Source of the DNA: Hyphomicrobiales bacterium
GTDB taxonomy: Bacteria > Pseudomonadota > Alphaproteobacteria > Rhizobiales > Methyloligellaceae
NCBI GenBank assembly: GCA_028280515.1
Contig: JANQLP010000246.1
Span: 1-37,642, forward strand
Length of the DNA stretch: 37,642 bases
Reading direction: 5' to 3'
This document shows positions 1-10,108 of this stretch, piece after piece (the first letter of the stretch is position 1; each line of letters opens with the position of its first letter). The notes beneath the pieces are model-generated. The model was not told where the DNA came from, made no database searches, and was given only the letters and a program-made list of their open reading frames with translations. The translations under genes and the position numbers were made by a program.

Positions 1-30
1 AGAACTAGGTTCAAGTGCCAGGTAACAGCC

Positions 31-894
31 ATGACCGAGAAAGACATTGCATCCCCGAGACCCTTGATGGAAGGCAAGAAGGGCCTTGTTATGGGCGTCG
101 CCAACGACAGGTCCATCGCATGGGGGATCGCCCGGGTCCTTGCCGGACAAGGCGCGGAGCTTGCGTTCACGTATCAGGGAGATGCCTTCGGCAGGCGCGC
201 CATCCCGCTCGCTGAGTCGACCGGCGCGCAAATCATCGAATCATGCGACGTCGAAGACCTCGACAGCGTCGACAACGTGTTCAAGGTCATCGGCGACAAA
301 TGGGGCTCACTCGATTTCGTTGTCCACGCCCTGGCCTTTTCCGACCGCAACGAGCTCAAGGGCCGCTATGCGGATACAAGCCGCGAAAACTTCCTGCAGA
401 CCATGGTGATCTCCTGCTTCTCGTTCACGGAGATCTGCAAACGCGCCTCCGACCTGATGGGCGAAGGCGGCAGCTTGCTGACCCTGAGCTATGGCGGCGC
501 CTCGCGCGTGGTCCCCTGCTACAACGTCATGGGTGTGGCCAAGGCAGCGCTGGAGACGAGCGTCAAATATCTTGCGGTCGATTTCGGTCCGCGCGGCATC
601 CGCGTGAACGCCCTGTCACCGGGCCCGATGCGCACCCTCGCCGGCGCCGGCATTTCCGATGCCCGCAGCATTTTCAACTTCCAGAAGGCGCACTCGCCGC
701 TGAAGCGCACGCCCTATCTGGACGAGGTTGGCGGCGCGGCCCTGTACCTGCTGTCCGATTTATCCGGTGCGGTGACCGGCGAGGTGCACTTTGCCGATTG
801 CGGCTACAACGTCGTCTCCACGCCGGAACTCGACGCCCTCAAGGTGTACGAGGACGTGCTGGATACGAGCAAGCATTCGGAAGCCGCCGAGTAA
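31..894 (+). CDS. fabI: Enoyl-[acyl-carrier-protein] reductase (NADH), FabI
   Basis: This cytoplasmic enzyme reduces the trans-2-enoyl-ACP double bond, the last step of each round of type II fatty acid synthesis. The 287-residue protein is a short-chain dehydrogenase of the FabI branch. It has the divergent nucleotide-binding segment GVANDRSIAWGIA at about residues 22-34, a second tyrosine at Y154, and the catalytic pair Y164 and K171 in the Tyr-x6-Lys spacing typical of FabI. The ATG at 31 is preceded by AGGTAA at a workable distance. The first 30 bases of the window hold only its leader, so any upstream partner is out of view (in rhizobia fabA-fabB commonly precede it, from family knowledge). 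murI follows 75 bases downstream on the same strand. Nothing is truncated or missing. Confidence 0.97.
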   Translation: MTEKDIASPRPLMEGKKGLVMGVANDRSIAWGIARVLAGQGAELAFTYQGDAFGRRAIPLAESTGAQIIESCDVEDLDSVDNVFKVIGDKWGSLDFVVHALAFSDRNELKGRYADTSRENFLQTMVISCFSFTEICKRASDLMGEGGSLLTLSYGGASRVVPCYNVMGVAKAALETSVKYLAVDFGPRGIRVNALSPGPMRTLAGAGISDARSIFNFQKAHSPLKRTPYLDEVGGAALYLLSDLSGAVTGEVHFADCGYNVVSTPELDALKVYEDVLDTSKHSEAAE

Positions 895-969
895 CTTGCG
901 TCGCAATGGCGCGTGCCCGCCGGTCGTGAACCGGAGGGCCGACGCGCAGGTTTACGAGAACGCAGCACC

Positions 970-1818
970 ATGATTGGGCTTTTCGATTCTGGCCATGGCG
1001 GGCTGACCGTATGCCGCGAGCTGGTCGAGCGGTTCCCGCAAGTGGAGTTCGTGTATCTGGGAGACCACGCGAACGCACCCTATGGCAACCGCCCCTCCGA
1101 GGACATCGTCGCGCTGACCCGCGAAGGCGTGGAACGGCTGTATGGCCAGGGCTGCCGGCTGGTTCTGCTCGCCTGCAACACGGCGACGGCCATCGCCTGC
1201 CGGACGCTGCAACAGCAATGGCTGCCCGATGCAGGCTATGAGGGGCACAATATCCTCGGTGTCGTCGCGCCGATGGTCGAGGCCGCCACGCAGACACCCT
1301 GGGCGGTGACCGCGCCGCAATATCCGCAGAAATACAACACCGACACGATTGCCGTGTTCGGCACCCAGCGCACCATCGACAGCGGCGTGTACCGAGAAGA
1401 GATCCGGAAACGCTGTCCCAAGGTCACCGTCATCGAACAGGACTGCCCGGAGCTTGCCGGCGCCATCGAGGCGGCGCGCCGCGAGGACGAGCTGGACGAG
1501 ATGGTGAGCGCCTATGTGGCCACGCTTCTTGAGCGCACGCAGGGCATGGCGCCCGAAACCGTCATTCTCGGCTGCACCCACTATCCGCTGATCGAACACC
1601 TGTTCGTGCGCCACCTGCCCCCCTCGACCCGTATTCTGAGCCAGCCGAAGGTCGTGGCAGACAGCCTTGAAGACTATCTCGCGCGTCACACCCGCTACGT
1701 CGCGCCGCCGCGAGCAGGCACGCGGCCATCGCTTCTGACCACGGGCGACCCGCGCGGCGTGGAAAGATCGCTCGAGATCTTCTGGCCGGAACCGCAGAGA
1801 TTCGAGCCGGTTGGCTAG
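970..1818 (+). CDS. murI: Glutamate racemase
   Basis: MurI interconverts L- and D-glutamate in the cytoplasm and so supplies D-glutamate for the peptidoglycan stem peptide. The 282-residue protein starts with the canonical IGLFDSGHGGLTV and carries both catalytic cysteines in their usual settings, C69 in LLACNTATA and C202 in LGCTHYPLI. The frame is open upstream to a GTG at 913, but the extra 19 residues are unlike the family, so the ATG at 970 is preferred although its ribosome binding site is weak. Residues about 105-130 are longer than in the short MurI type. It lies 75 bases after fabI and may share its transcript. Its stop overlaps the stop of the convergent alcohol dehydrogenase gene. 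Confidence 0.95.
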   Translation: MIGLFDSGHGGLTVCRELVERFPQVEFVYLGDHANAPYGNRPSEDIVALTREGVERLYGQGCRLVLLACNTATAIACRTLQQQWLPDAGYEGHNILGVVAPMVEAATQTPWAVTAPQYPQKYNTDTIAVFGTQRTIDSGVYREEIRKRCPKVTVIEQDCPELAGAIEAARREDELDEMVSAYVATLLERTQGMAPETVILGCTHYPLIEHLFVRHLPPSTRILSQPKVVADSLEDYLARHTRYVAPPRAGTRPSLLTTGDPRGVERSLEIFWPEPQRFEPVG

Positions 1819-2849
1819 CTTTGCCCGTCCGGCAGGATGACCGCCTTCCCCGTGGTTTGCGTGTCGAACAGCTTGTAGGCCTCTTCCGCCTGGTCGAGCG
1901 CGAAGCTGTGGGTGAAAAGCTCATCGACGGGGAGATTGCGCTCGGCGACGAACATGGCGCAGTCGCGCTGACCCGCGGCACTGAATGTCCACGACCCGAG
2001 CAGCGTGAGCTGTTTGCGGATGATGTCGTTGGTCACGTCGTAGGTCGCGGGTTTGGCCCCCATGCCGACGAAACACACCGTGCCCCATGTGCGCATCGAC
2101 TTCACGGCCGCGGCCGATGCATCGGGCACGCCGGAACATTCGAGCGCGTAGTCCGCACCACCGTTGGTGAGGTTCCGGATTGCCGCGACGGGATCGTCCA
2201 CACTCGCATTGACGACCGCGTCAGCGCCGAACGCCTTCGCCTGCTCAAGCCGGTCGTCGACCACATCGACGGCGATGACGCGCGCGCCCATGGCGGCGCC
2301 GAGCATGGTGGCGCTCAGGCCCACAGGCCCCTGGCCGAACACCGCGAGGGTCGCACCGCCACGCAGTTCCATGCGCTCGATGGCGCCGAAGGCCGTTCCC
2401 GTGCCGCAGGAGATGGCGGCACCGGTCGTGAAGCTCAGGCTGTCCGGCAGCGAAACCAGCGTACGCGCCGGCACCTTCATGTAGCGCGCGTGCGACCCGT
2501 GGCCGTTCTTGCCGTAAACGACCGATCCCTCATCGCACAGTTGCGTCCAGCCCGACATGCAGTTCGAGCAGGTACGGCAACCGTCATAATGATGGACCAT
2601 GATGCGGGCGCCCTGCGGCGCGACCCGCTCCGGAACCGATGCGCCGCGCTCGAGCACCACGCCGCACGGCTCATGCCCGGCGATGACTTGCCCCACAAGT
2701 GCGGGGTCGTTCGAGCGATAGACGTGCAGATCGCTGCCGCACATGCCGGACGCCTTGATCTCGATGACCACATCGTCCTCACTCGGCTCCGGATCGGGAA
2801 AGTCCCGGAATTCGAGCGTCCGGTCGCCCGTAAAAACCACACCCTTCAT
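1815..2849 (-). CDS. Zinc-dependent alcohol dehydrogenase of the MDR superfamily
   Basis: This is a 344-residue medium-chain dehydrogenase/reductase, predicted to oxidise an alcohol or polyol with NAD(P) in the cytoplasm; the substrate cannot be read from the sequence. Catalytic zinc ligands are visible at C37 (GMCGSD) and H59-E60 (GHE). A structural zinc lobe is formed by C91, C94, C97 and C105, and the nucleotide-binding glycines lie in GQGPVG at about 172-177. The frame is open further upstream across the pnp terminator, but homology starts at MKGVVF. The ATG at 2849 has AGGA about eight bases upstream; an ATG three codons earlier (2858) is the alternative. It follows pnp but is separated from it by an intrinsic terminator, so it is probably expressed by readthrough or from a promoter I did not identify. 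Confidence 0.85.
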   Translation of the reverse strand: MKGVVFTGDRTLEFRDFPDPEPSEDDVVIEIKASGMCGSDLHVYRSNDPALVGQVIAGHEPCGVVLERGASVPERVAPQGARIMVHHYDGCRTCSNCMSGWTQLCDEGSVVYGKNGHGSHARYMKVPARTLVSLPDSLSFTTGAAISCGTGTAFGAIERMELRGGATLAVFGQGPVGLSATMLGAAMGARVIAVDVVDDRLEQAKAFGADAVVNASVDDPVAAIRNLTNGGADYALECSGVPDASAAAVKSMRTWGTVCFVGMGAKPATYDVTNDIIRKQLTLLGSWTFSAAGQRDCAMFVAERNLPVDELFTHSFALDQAEEAYKLFDTQTTGKAVILPDGQS

Positions 2850-2863
2850 CACGTCCATCCTGA

Positions 2864-2900
2864 TGAGAAAAAGAAAAGCGGCCCCCGAAACGGGAGCCGC
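2864..2900 (-). terminator. Intrinsic terminator at the end of the rimP-pnp operon
   Basis: On the leftward strand, about 30 bases past the pnp stop, a GC-rich hairpin has arms of ten bases (2891-2900 and 2878-2887, one mismatch) around a three-base loop. It is followed at once by a T-rich run, CTTTTCTTTTT. This is the classical rho-independent form and it marks the end of the long operon. Confidence 0.85.
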
Positions 2901-2929
2901 CCTATCTTGTCGGAACGATTGCGCGAAAG

Positions 2930-5074
2930 CTAGCTTGCTTCTTTCGCGCCCTCCGCCTGATCGTCGTCGCGCTCGATCTCCTTGCCGGTCTCCTGATCGA
3001 CCACCTTCATGGAGAGACGGACCTTTCCACGGTCGTCGAAGCCGAGCAGCTTGACCCACACCTTGTCGCCTTCCTTGACCACGTCCGTGGTCTGTTTGAC
3101 CCGGTGCGGCGCGAGCTGCGAGATGTGCACCAGCCCGTCCTTCGGGCCGAAGAAGTTGACGAACGCGCCGAAATCAACGGTCTTCACAACCGTACCCTGG
3201 TAGATCTCGCCGGGCTCCGGCTCGGACGTGATCATCTTGATCCGGTTGAGAGCGTCCTCGATGGACTGGGCGCTGTTGGACGCGACCTTGATCGTGCCGT
3301 CGTCGTTGATATCGATCTTGGCGCCCGTCTCCTCGACGATGCCGCGCACAACCGAACCGCCGGTGCCGATCACGTCGCGGATCTTGTCGGTCGGAATGGT
3401 GATCATCTGGATGCGCGGCGCGTGCTCGCCGAGATCGTCGCGCGCTTCGCCGAGCGCCTTGGCCATCTCTCCCAGGATGTGCATCCGGCCGTCCTTGGCC
3501 TGCGCCAGCGCCACCTCCATGATCTCCTCGGTGATGCCGGTGATCTTGATGTCCATCTGCAGTGAGGTGATCCCCTCGTCCGAACCGGCCACCTTGAAGT
3601 CCATATCACCCAGATGATCCTCATCGCCCAGGATATCGGACAGGACGGCGAACTTGTCGCCTTCCTTGATGAGGCCCATGGCGATGCCGGCGACGGGGCG
3701 CCCGAGTGGAACGCCCGCATCCATCATGGCGAGGGATGCACCGCACACCGAAGCCATGGATGATGATCCGTTCGACTCGGTGATTTCTGAAACGACGCGC
3801 AGCGTGTAGGGGAACGTCTCGCGGTCGGGAAGGACCGGATGCAGGGCGCGCCAAGCGAGCTTGCCATGGCCGATTTCGCGACGTCCGGTAAACCCGACGC
3901 GGCCGACCTCGCCGACCGAGTAGGGCGGGAAGTTGTAATGCAGCAGGAAGGTCTCCTTGTAGGTGCCTTCGAGCGCATCGACGAACTGCTCGTCCTCACC
4001 GGTGCCAAGCGTGGTCACCACCAGCGCCTGCGTCTCACCGCGGGTGAACAACGCACTGCCGTGCGTGCGCGGCAGAATGCCGACCTCGCATTCGATGGGC
4101 CGCACCGTCGAAAGATCGCGTCCGTCGATCCGCTTCGATGTTTCCAGGATCGAGCCGCGGACGATCTCTTTCTCGACCACCTTGAAGGCATTCGAGAATT
4201 CCGCCGAGACCGTGCCGTCGTCCTCTTCCGGAACCAACGCCTCTTTGACTTTGGTTTTCGCTTCGGAGACCTTGTCCTGGCGTTCCAGCTTGGCGGCAAT
4301 CTGATAGGCTGCGCCGAGGTCCTTCTCAACCGCGGAGCGGACCTTGCCTTCCATTTCGGAATTGTCCGCCTTCTCGAAGTTCCACGGCTCCTTGGCCGCC
4401 TTCTCGGCCAGATTGATGATGGCATTGACGACCGGCTGCATCTGCTCGTGTCCGAACATGACAGCGCCGAGCATGACGTCCTCGGGCAGTTCCTCGGCTT
4501 CGGATTCGACCATCAGAACCGCATCACCCGTTCCGGCGACGACAAGGTCGAGCTTGCTCTCGGGCATCTCGTCGAGCATCGGATTGAGAGCATACTTGCC
4601 GTCGATATAGCCGACGCGTGCGCCGCCGATCGGCCCCATGAACGGAATGCCGGACAGCGTCAGCGCCGCACTGGCGGCAACCATGGCGACGATGTCGGGG
4701 TCGTTCTCCATGTCGTGGCTCAGGACGCTGATCAGGACCTGCGTTTCGTTCTTGAAGCCGTCGACGAACAGCGGGCGGATCGGGCGGTCGATGAGCCGCG
4801 AGGTCAGCGTTTCCTTTTCCGAAGGCCGCGCCTCGCGCTTGAAATAGCCGCCGGGAATCTTGCCGGCCGCATATGTCTTCTCACGGTAATCGACCATGAG
4901 GGGAAAAAAGTCGATGCCGGCGCGCGGTTCGCGCTCGGCAACGGCGGTCGCCAGCACACTGGTGTCGCCGTAACGCACGAGCGCCGATCCGTCGGCCTGC
5001 CGTGCAATGCGGCCGGTTTCGATCGTCAGCGTGCGGCCGCCCCATTCAATTTCTTCTCTATGGATATCAAACAT
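2930..5074 (-). CDS. pnp: Polyribonucleotide nucleotidyltransferase (PNPase)
   Basis: PNPase degrades RNA 3' to 5' by phosphorolysis and is a core component of bacterial RNA decay. The 714-residue protein has the full domain order: a first RNase PH core (about 10-230), an alpha-helical linker (about 235-305), a second RNase PH core (about 315-540) with the phosphate-binding GSSSMAS at 436-442 and acidic D490 and D492 in LGDMDFK, a KH domain (about 555-615), and an S1 domain (about 622-692). The KH loop reads GTGG rather than the common GKGG. A short acidic tail follows. The ATG at 5074 has a purine-rich GAGAAG upstream. It is the last gene of the operon, 117 bases after rpsO, the arrangement also found in E. 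coli, where the pair is cotranscribed and pnp is autoregulated through RNase III. Confidence 0.98.
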   Translation of the reverse strand: MFDIHREEIEWGGRTLTIETGRIARQADGSALVRYGDTSVLATAVAEREPRAGIDFFPLMVDYREKTYAAGKIPGGYFKREARPSEKETLTSRLIDRPIRPLFVDGFKNETQVLISVLSHDMENDPDIVAMVAASAALTLSGIPFMGPIGGARVGYIDGKYALNPMLDEMPESKLDLVVAGTGDAVLMVESEAEELPEDVMLGAVMFGHEQMQPVVNAIINLAEKAAKEPWNFEKADNSEMEGKVRSAVEKDLGAAYQIAAKLERQDKVSEAKTKVKEALVPEEDDGTVSAEFSNAFKVVEKEIVRGSILETSKRIDGRDLSTVRPIECEVGILPRTHGSALFTRGETQALVVTTLGTGEDEQFVDALEGTYKETFLLHYNFPPYSVGEVGRVGFTGRREIGHGKLAWRALHPVLPDRETFPYTLRVVSEITESNGSSSMASVCGASLAMMDAGVPLGRPVAGIAMGLIKEGDKFAVLSDILGDEDHLGDMDFKVAGSDEGITSLQMDIKITGITEEIMEVALAQAKDGRMHILGEMAKALGEARDDLGEHAPRIQMITIPTDKIRDVIGTGGSVVRGIVEETGAKIDINDDGTIKVASNSAQSIEDALNRIKMITSEPEPGEIYQGTVVKTVDFGAFVNFFGPKDGLVHISQLAPHRVKQTTDVVKEGDKVWVKLLGFDDRGKVRLSMKVVDQETGKEIERDDDQAEGAKEAS

Positions 5075-5191
5075 TCTATCTTCTCGGTCTTTCCTTACGA
5101 GGGGAACCAGAATATTGGAACCGCCCAGCCGACGGATTTCGGCAAGGCGTCCAGAGTCCCCGGGAGCCGTTTTTGCGCATCGACGCGCGGG

Positions 5192-5461
5192 CTAACGGCG
5201 AATGCCCAGGCTTGAAATCAGTTTCTTGTAACGCTCCTCATCCTTCGTTTTGACGTAATCGAGGAGCCTGCGCCGCTGACTCACGAGTTTGAGCAGACCC
5301 CGGCGCGAGTGATTGTCCTTTTTGTGGGTCTTGAAGTGTTCGGTCAGATTGGCGATCCGTTCCGTGAGGATCGCGACCTGGACTTCCGGTGAACCGGTAT
5401 CGCCCTTGTTGGTGGCGTACTCGCCAATAAGTTCTTTCTTCCGCTCAGCGGCAATCGACAT
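5192..5461 (-). CDS. rpsO: 30S ribosomal protein S15
   Basis: S15 binds the central domain of 16S rRNA early in 30S assembly and contributes to the bridge with the 50S subunit. The 89-residue length is exactly that of the family. The hallmark segments [21 protein letters not shown] and [10 protein letters not shown] are all present. The ATG at 5461 has a strong AGGAG seven bases upstream. It lies between truB and pnp, the conserved order in proteobacteria, with 38 bases to truB. Confidence 0.98.
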   Translation of the reverse strand: MSIAAERKKELIGEYATNKGDTGSPEVQVAILTERIANLTEHFKTHKKDNHSRRGLLKLVSQRRRLLDYVKTKDEERYKKLISSLGIRR

Positions 5462-5499
5462 CGTCTAACTCCTGTTCATTTGAATCTAAAGAACGCGGC

Positions 5500-6426
5500 T
5501 CAGCCGTTCAGGTTGAATACGCGTTTCGGCCACAACTCACCGCGCTTGACCTCGCCGAGCGCCACAAGATGTCCGCGTGACGTTGCGTAAACGGGCCCGC
5601 TGATGACCGGGGCATCGCGGCCGCGCAACAGCACAGCCTGACCCCTGGCAAGCCTTGCCGCATCGTCTCCACTTATGGCCAGCGCCGGGATGTCGTCCAG
5701 CGCGGTCTCCACGGAATGCAATACGGCATCAAGCCCTTCTTGGCCGGCGGCACTATGGCTCAACTCCTCAAGTTTATCCAGAGAAATTGTAGCGTTTTCG
5801 GTAAACGGACCGACCCGGGTCCGGCGCAGTTTTTCGATGTGTCCGAGCGTTCCGAGGCGGCGTCCTATATCGCGGGCGAGCGCCCGGACATAGGTGCCCT
5901 TTCCGCATTCGGCATCGAAAATGCAATGATCGGCATCCGGCATATCAACGATCTCCAGCCGATACACGCGCACGACGCGCGCCTTGAGCTCGAAGTCACC
6001 ACCCTCGCGGGCCAGATCATAGGCACGCGCGCCATCAACCTTTATCGCGGAGAAACGGGGCGGCACCTGTTCGATCTCGCCGCAAAACTCCGGCAGAATC
6101 TGCACGACCTGCTCGCCTGACGGGCGTACATCGCTCGTCGCAAGCACTGCGCCTTCGACGTCGTCCGTATCGGTTTCCGCACCCCATCGCACCGTGAAAC
6201 GGTAAGCCTTCCGCCCGTCCACAACGTACGGAACGGTCTTGGTTGCTTCGCCAAGGGCAATCGGCAGAACGCCGTTGGCAAGGGGATCAAGGGTTCCGGC
6301 ATGGCCGGCTTTTGCCGCATTGAACGCCCGCTTGACGCGGGCAACGGCGTCGGTCGAGGTCAATCCGCTCGGTTTGTCCAGAACGAGCCACCCGTGCACC
6401 GGTCTGCCTTTGCGTCGTCTCGCCAT
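5500..6426 (-). CDS. truB: tRNA pseudouridine(55) synthase
   Basis: TruB converts U55 in the T-loop of tRNAs to pseudouridine and also acts as a tRNA chaperone. The 308-residue protein begins HGWLVLDKPSGLTS and has the TruB-type motif GHAGTLDPLANGVLP with catalytic aspartate D47. The C-terminal part carries the small PUA-like extension (ending RGHLVALGEVKRGELWPKRVF). The frame is open to a GTG at 6456, only seven bases past the rbfA stop. The ATG at 6426 fits the family start and has AAGAGA just upstream. The gene is spaced for translation coupled to rbfA and is followed by rpsO. Confidence 0.96.
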   Translation of the reverse strand: MARRRKGRPVHGWLVLDKPSGLTSTDAVARVKRAFNAAKAGHAGTLDPLANGVLPIALGEATKTVPYVVDGRKAYRFTVRWGAETDTDDVEGAVLATSDVRPSGEQVVQILPEFCGEIEQVPPRFSAIKVDGARAYDLAREGGDFELKARVVRVYRLEIVDMPDADHCIFDAECGKGTYVRALARDIGRRLGTLGHIEKLRRTRVGPFTENATISLDKLEELSHSAAGQEGLDAVLHSVETALDDIPALAISGDDAARLARGQAVLLRGRDAPVISGPVYATSRGHLVALGEVKRGELWPKRVFNLNG

Positions 6427-6462
6427 TCTCTTCAGGGCAACTCCGTCTGGGGCCACAGGCCG

Positions 6463-6849
6463 CTAGTCGATATCCCGCGCCACCCCAGGCGACCGCAGCA
6501 GTTCATCCATGCGCCCGGCTCTGTCGAAGGTCGGATCGAGCTCGAACGTCAGCGCAGGCATGTATCGCAGGGAAACAAGGCGCGCCAGTTCGCCCCGGAT
6601 ATACCGCTTGTGGCGGTCGAGTGCAGCCGTGACCTTGTCCTGATTGTCTCCGCCGAGCGGGAGGAAGTAGACGGTTGCATTCTTCAGATCCGGAGACATG
6701 CGCACTTCCGACACGGTCATTACCGCACCGGCGAGATCCGGATCGACGATTTCATGTTTCAGGAAGAGCTCCGACAGAGCCTTGCGCATTGTCTCGCCGA
6801 CACGCAACTGCCTTTGGCTCGGGGCCCTGGTGCCATGGCCTTTTGACAT
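6463..6849 (-). CDS. rbfA: 30S ribosome-binding factor RbfA
   Basis: RbfA binds free 30S subunits and helps the late maturation of the 5' end of 16S rRNA. The 128-residue protein shows the single KH-like fold signature: QRQLRVGETMRKALSEL at the start, then VMTVSEVRMSPDLKNATVYFLPLGG, then IRGELARLVSLRYMPALTFELD. The ATG at 6849 has AGG eight bases upstream. It sits between infB (72 bases upstream) and truB, as expected. Confidence 0.97.
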   Translation of the reverse strand: MSKGHGTRAPSQRQLRVGETMRKALSELFLKHEIVDPDLAGAVMTVSEVRMSPDLKNATVYFLPLGGDNQDKVTAALDRHKRYIRGELARLVSLRYMPALTFELDPTFDRAGRMDELLRSPGVARDID

Positions 6850-6921
6850 TTTTGAACCTGGTTTTCAGCCGGACGGTTGCGAAGGCCGTCCGGTCACGAC
6901 GCGTGGGCGCGGCCCCGGGGA

Positions 6922-9417
6922 CTAAAGGGTGCGCTGGATCTCCTCAACGGTGAAGCACTCGATCGTGTCGCCCTGCTTGAGGTCCTGATAATTCTCAAAT
7001 CCCATTCCGCATTCCTGCCCGGCCGGAACTTCGTTCACTTCATCCTTGAAGCGCTTGAGCGTGCTCAGCTTGCCTTCGTGAATGACAACATTGTCGCGAA
7101 CGAGCCGGACGCTGGCACCACGCTCGACCTTACCTTCAGTCACCCGACACCCCGCGACCCGGCCGACCTTCGAAACATTGAAGACCTCCAGAATCTCGGC
7201 ATTGCCGAGGAACGTCTCGCGCAGCGTCGGATCAAGCATCCCCGACATGACCGAGCGAACATCATCGATCAGATCGTAGATCACCGCGTAGTACCGGATC
7301 TCGATGCCCGCCTGCTCGGCCGCCTCCCGCGCCTGGGCATTGGCGCGCACGTTGAAGCCGATGACCGGCGCATTCGATGCCGCCGCGAGCGTGATGTCGG
7401 ATTCGGTGATACCACCGACACCGGAATGCACAAGCCGCGCCTGCACCTCCTCATTGCCGATATTCTTCAACGCTGCATTGATCGCCTCCGCGGACCCCTG
7501 CACGTCGCTTTTCACAAGCAACGGAAATTCCTTGATCGACCCTTCCTTCAGATCGCTCATCATCTGCTCTAGCGATCCGCGCATGCCGGCACCCGCCGCG
7601 CGCACGTCACGGTGCTTGCGGTCGCGATAGGACGTAATCTCCCGCGCCCGCGCCTCGCTTCCGACGACGGCGAACTGGTCTCCGGCTTCCGGCGCGCTAT
7701 CGAACCCGAGAATTTCCACCGGCACGGACGGACCGGCGCTGTCCTGTTGCTCGCCGGTATCGCCGATCAGCGCACGAACCTTGCCCCACGCGGAACCGGC
7801 AACAACGATATCGCCGACATTCAGGGTCCCGCGCTGAACGAGGACGGTCGCCACCGGGCCGCGGCCGCGCTCGAGCTTTGCCTCGATGACGACGCCTTCG
7901 GCAGCCCGGTCTGGATTGGCCTTCAGTTCAAGCAGCTCCGCCTGCAGCAGGACCGCCTCTATCAGCTTGTCGAGATTGGTCTTTTCGATGGCCGAGACCT
8001 CGACCTCGAGCACGTCGCCGCTCATGCTCTCGACAAGGATCTCATGCTGGAGAAGGTCCGTGCGCACACGAGACGGATCCGCATCGGGCTTGTCGATCTT
8101 GTTGATGGCGACAATCATCGGCACCTCGGCCGCCTTGGCGTGATTGATGGCCTCGATGGTCTGCGGCATGACGCCGTCATCGGCCGCGACAACAAGAATG
8201 ACGATATCCGTCACCTTTGCACCACGGGCCCGCATCGCGGTGAATGCGGCGTGGCCCGGCGTGTCGATGAACGTCACCTTCTGACCGCTCGGCGTGTTCA
8301 CCTGGTATGCACCGATATGCTGGGTAATCCCGCCCGCTTCGCCGGCAACCACGTTGCTCTCGCGCAACGCGTCGAGAAGCGATGTCTTGCCGTGGTCGAC
8401 GTGGCCCATGACGGTGACAACCGGCGCGCGCGGTTTCAGCATCTCCGGCGCATCCTCCTCACCGATAAAGCCCTCTTCGACATCGGCTTCCGAAACGCGC
8501 TTGACCGTATGGCCGAATTCCTCGGCGATCAGCTGGGCCGAATCCGCGTCGATCAGATCGTTGATCTTGTGCATCTGTCCCTGGCTCATCAGGAACTTGA
8601 TCACATCGGCGGCGCGCTCGGCCATCCGGTTTGCCAGTTCCTGAATGGTGATGGCCTCGGGAATCGTGACCTCGCGGGCGATCTTCTGCCCACCCTCGGG
8701 ATGCGAGGTGATCTTTTTCTTCTGGCGTTCCTGGCGCCGGCGCAGTGACGCAAGGCTGCGCTGCCTTTGCTCATCGTCCAGCGCATTCGTGATGGTAAGC
8801 TTTCCGCGCACGCGCCGCGGTTCGCCACGGCGTTTCGGTGCACGTGTGTCCTCACGTCCCTTGCGTGCGCGCGGCTCCTCACGTTCTTTCTGCTTTGCGG
8901 GTTCGCTTGCCTCCGTGCGGCGGCGCGCACCCGTTTCCCCGGACTTGCGCAAGGTTTCGGCCTTCGCCTCGGCGGCAACCTCGGCCTTGACCTCCTCCGG
9001 CGGCGGCGCCTTTGCCTCTTCTTCCTTGCGGCGCGCCTCTTCCTTCTTGCGTTCTTCCTCTTCGCGCGCGCGGCGTTCCTGCTCTTCGGCGTCACGTGTC
9101 TTGGCTTCGCTCAGGGCGCGCTCGCGCGCGCTCTGTTCTTCGGCGGAGAGCTTGCGAATGGCATCGCCCGAAGGCTTGGCTTTTGCAGGTTCCGACGCCG
9201 GCGTCTGCGCTTCCTGAGGCGCCGCCGCTTCGGCTTCCGACTTGTCCCGGGCCGTCGTGATGGTTCGCTTCTTCTTCTTCTCGACCAGCACGGACTTCGA
9301 CCGGCCGTGACTGAAGTTCTGGCGCACATGGCCAGCATCGACGGTCCGCTTCAGGTTAAGCGTCATCGTCCGCGAACCGCGAATGGTCTTGTCACCGGTC
9401 TCTTTTGTCTCGCTCAT
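6922..9417 (-). CDS. infB: Translation initiation factor IF-2
   Basis: IF-2 is the GTPase that brings initiator tRNA to the 30S subunit and promotes joining of the 50S subunit. The 831-residue protein has a short N-terminal IF2-associated region, then a long, highly charged E/K/R/A-rich low-complexity stretch at about 55-240, a second IF2_N helix bundle (about 250-300), the G domain with GHVDHGKT at 338-345, DTPGHAAF and NKID, and the C-terminal domains II to IV. The long N-terminal extension is typical of alphaproteobacteria. The ATG at 9417 has GGAAG five bases upstream. It follows ylxR by 21 bases in the operon. Confidence 0.98.
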   Translation of the reverse strand: MSETKETGDKTIRGSRTMTLNLKRTVDAGHVRQNFSHGRSKSVLVEKKKKRTITTARDKSEAEAAAPQEAQTPASEPAKAKPSGDAIRKLSAEEQSARERALSEAKTRDAEEQERRAREEEERKKEEARRKEEEAKAPPPEEVKAEVAAEAKAETLRKSGETGARRRTEASEPAKQKEREEPRARKGREDTRAPKRRGEPRRVRGKLTITNALDDEQRQRSLASLRRRQERQKKKITSHPEGGQKIAREVTIPEAITIQELANRMAERAADVIKFLMSQGQMHKINDLIDADSAQLIAEEFGHTVKRVSEADVEEGFIGEEDAPEMLKPRAPVVTVMGHVDHGKTSLLDALRESNVVAGEAGGITQHIGAYQVNTPSGQKVTFIDTPGHAAFTAMRARGAKVTDIVILVVAADDGVMPQTIEAINHAKAAEVPMIVAINKIDKPDADPSRVRTDLLQHEILVESMSGDVLEVEVSAIEKTNLDKLIEAVLLQAELLELKANPDRAAEGVVIEAKLERGRGPVATVLVQRGTLNVGDIVVAGSAWGKVRALIGDTGEQQDSAGPSVPVEILGFDSAPEAGDQFAVVGSEARAREITSYRDRKHRDVRAAGAGMRGSLEQMMSDLKEGSIKEFPLLVKSDVQGSAEAINAALKNIGNEEVQARLVHSGVGGITESDITLAAASNAPVIGFNVRANAQAREAAEQAGIEIRYYAVIYDLIDDVRSVMSGMLDPTLRETFLGNAEILEVFNVSKVGRVAGCRVTEGKVERGASVRLVRDNVVIHEGKLSTLKRFKDEVNEVPAGQECGMGFENYQDLKQGDTIECFTVEEIQRTL

Positions 9418-9438
9418 ACTACTTCCACGTTTCAGCCG

Positions 9439-10071
9439 CTACGCCGCGGCATGTATTGCGCTTCCAGCCCGGAATTTTTCAAGGCGCGCAACAGAATCCA
9501 GGAACTTAAGGCTTAGTCCACCTTGCTTGACTGCAGCATGTACCACATTTGGACGGCCCAATGCCAAACTCAATTGTTCAGCGTTAAAGAGCCTGATCGC
9601 CGCCGGTACCGGGGATGTCCTGTCCGCAGTGGCGAACTGGAGCCGATCGAGTTTGCCGCAACCGTCCGGGGCCGCATCCTCGGCATGCAACAGCGTCACG
9701 CCACCGTTCCGCACAGCCTGAGATACCTTATCAAATCCGCAAATGACAAGCCCGGCCTTGTTTGCAAGGCTCAGACGCTGCGACGCGGCCCGCTCGAGCA
9801 GGTGATCGACCTGTTCCGCCAGATCGTCCGGCGCCCTGGCCGCGCCCTTGAACGCCCGGGAAAACACGCCGGATGAGACGGCCTTCCGGACAATATCACG
9901 TGCGCAGCTGACCCACACACCACGCCCGGGCAACCGGGCCTTGAGGTCTGGCACGACCACTCCGTCCGGCCCCAGGACAAAGCGCAACAGGTCGTCCGGC
10001 GCGGCACACTGGCACGTTACCGCGCATTGGCGCTCCTGATTGCGCCGCTTTTGCCTTGCCTCTTCGACCAT
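9439..10071 (-). CDS. ylxR: YlxR-type RNA-binding protein (DUF448) with L7Ae-like C-terminus
   Basis: This gene always lies between nusA and infB in related genomes and encodes a small nucleic-acid-binding protein. Its exact role is not settled (YlxR has been linked to RNase P and to transcription control in other bacteria). The 210-residue protein has the DUF448 core at about 15-75, including RQCAVT, RFVLGPDGVVVPDLKARLPGRGVWV and basic residues after it. A second domain at about 85-170 resembles ribosomal protein L7Ae (RLSLANKAGLVICGFDKVSQAV). The frame is open back into the end of nusA, but the upstream part is only the arginine-rich shadow of the NusA tail. The ATG at 10071, 37 bases past the nusA stop, is preferred although its ribosome binding site is weak. 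Confidence 0.88.
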   Translation of the reverse strand: MVEEARQKRRNQERQCAVTCQCAAPDDLLRFVLGPDGVVVPDLKARLPGRGVWVSCARDIVRKAVSSGVFSRAFKGAARAPDDLAEQVDHLLERAASQRLSLANKAGLVICGFDKVSQAVRNGGVTLLHAEDAAPDGCGKLDRLQFATADRTSPVPAAIRLFNAEQLSLALGRPNVVHAAVKQGGLSLKFLDSVARLEKFRAGSAIHAAA

Positions 10072-10108
10072 ACCGGCAAGTTCCCGAATGTTGCGCCTTC
10101 GGCCACGT

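Noticed and set aside
2850-3059. Upstream extension of the alcohol dehydrogenase into pnp
   Set aside because: It would read through the pnp terminator and the end of pnp in another frame; dehydrogenase homology starts at 2849.
3839-5215. A rightward 458-codon open frame opposite pnp
   Set aside because: It is antisense to PNPase and matches no family.
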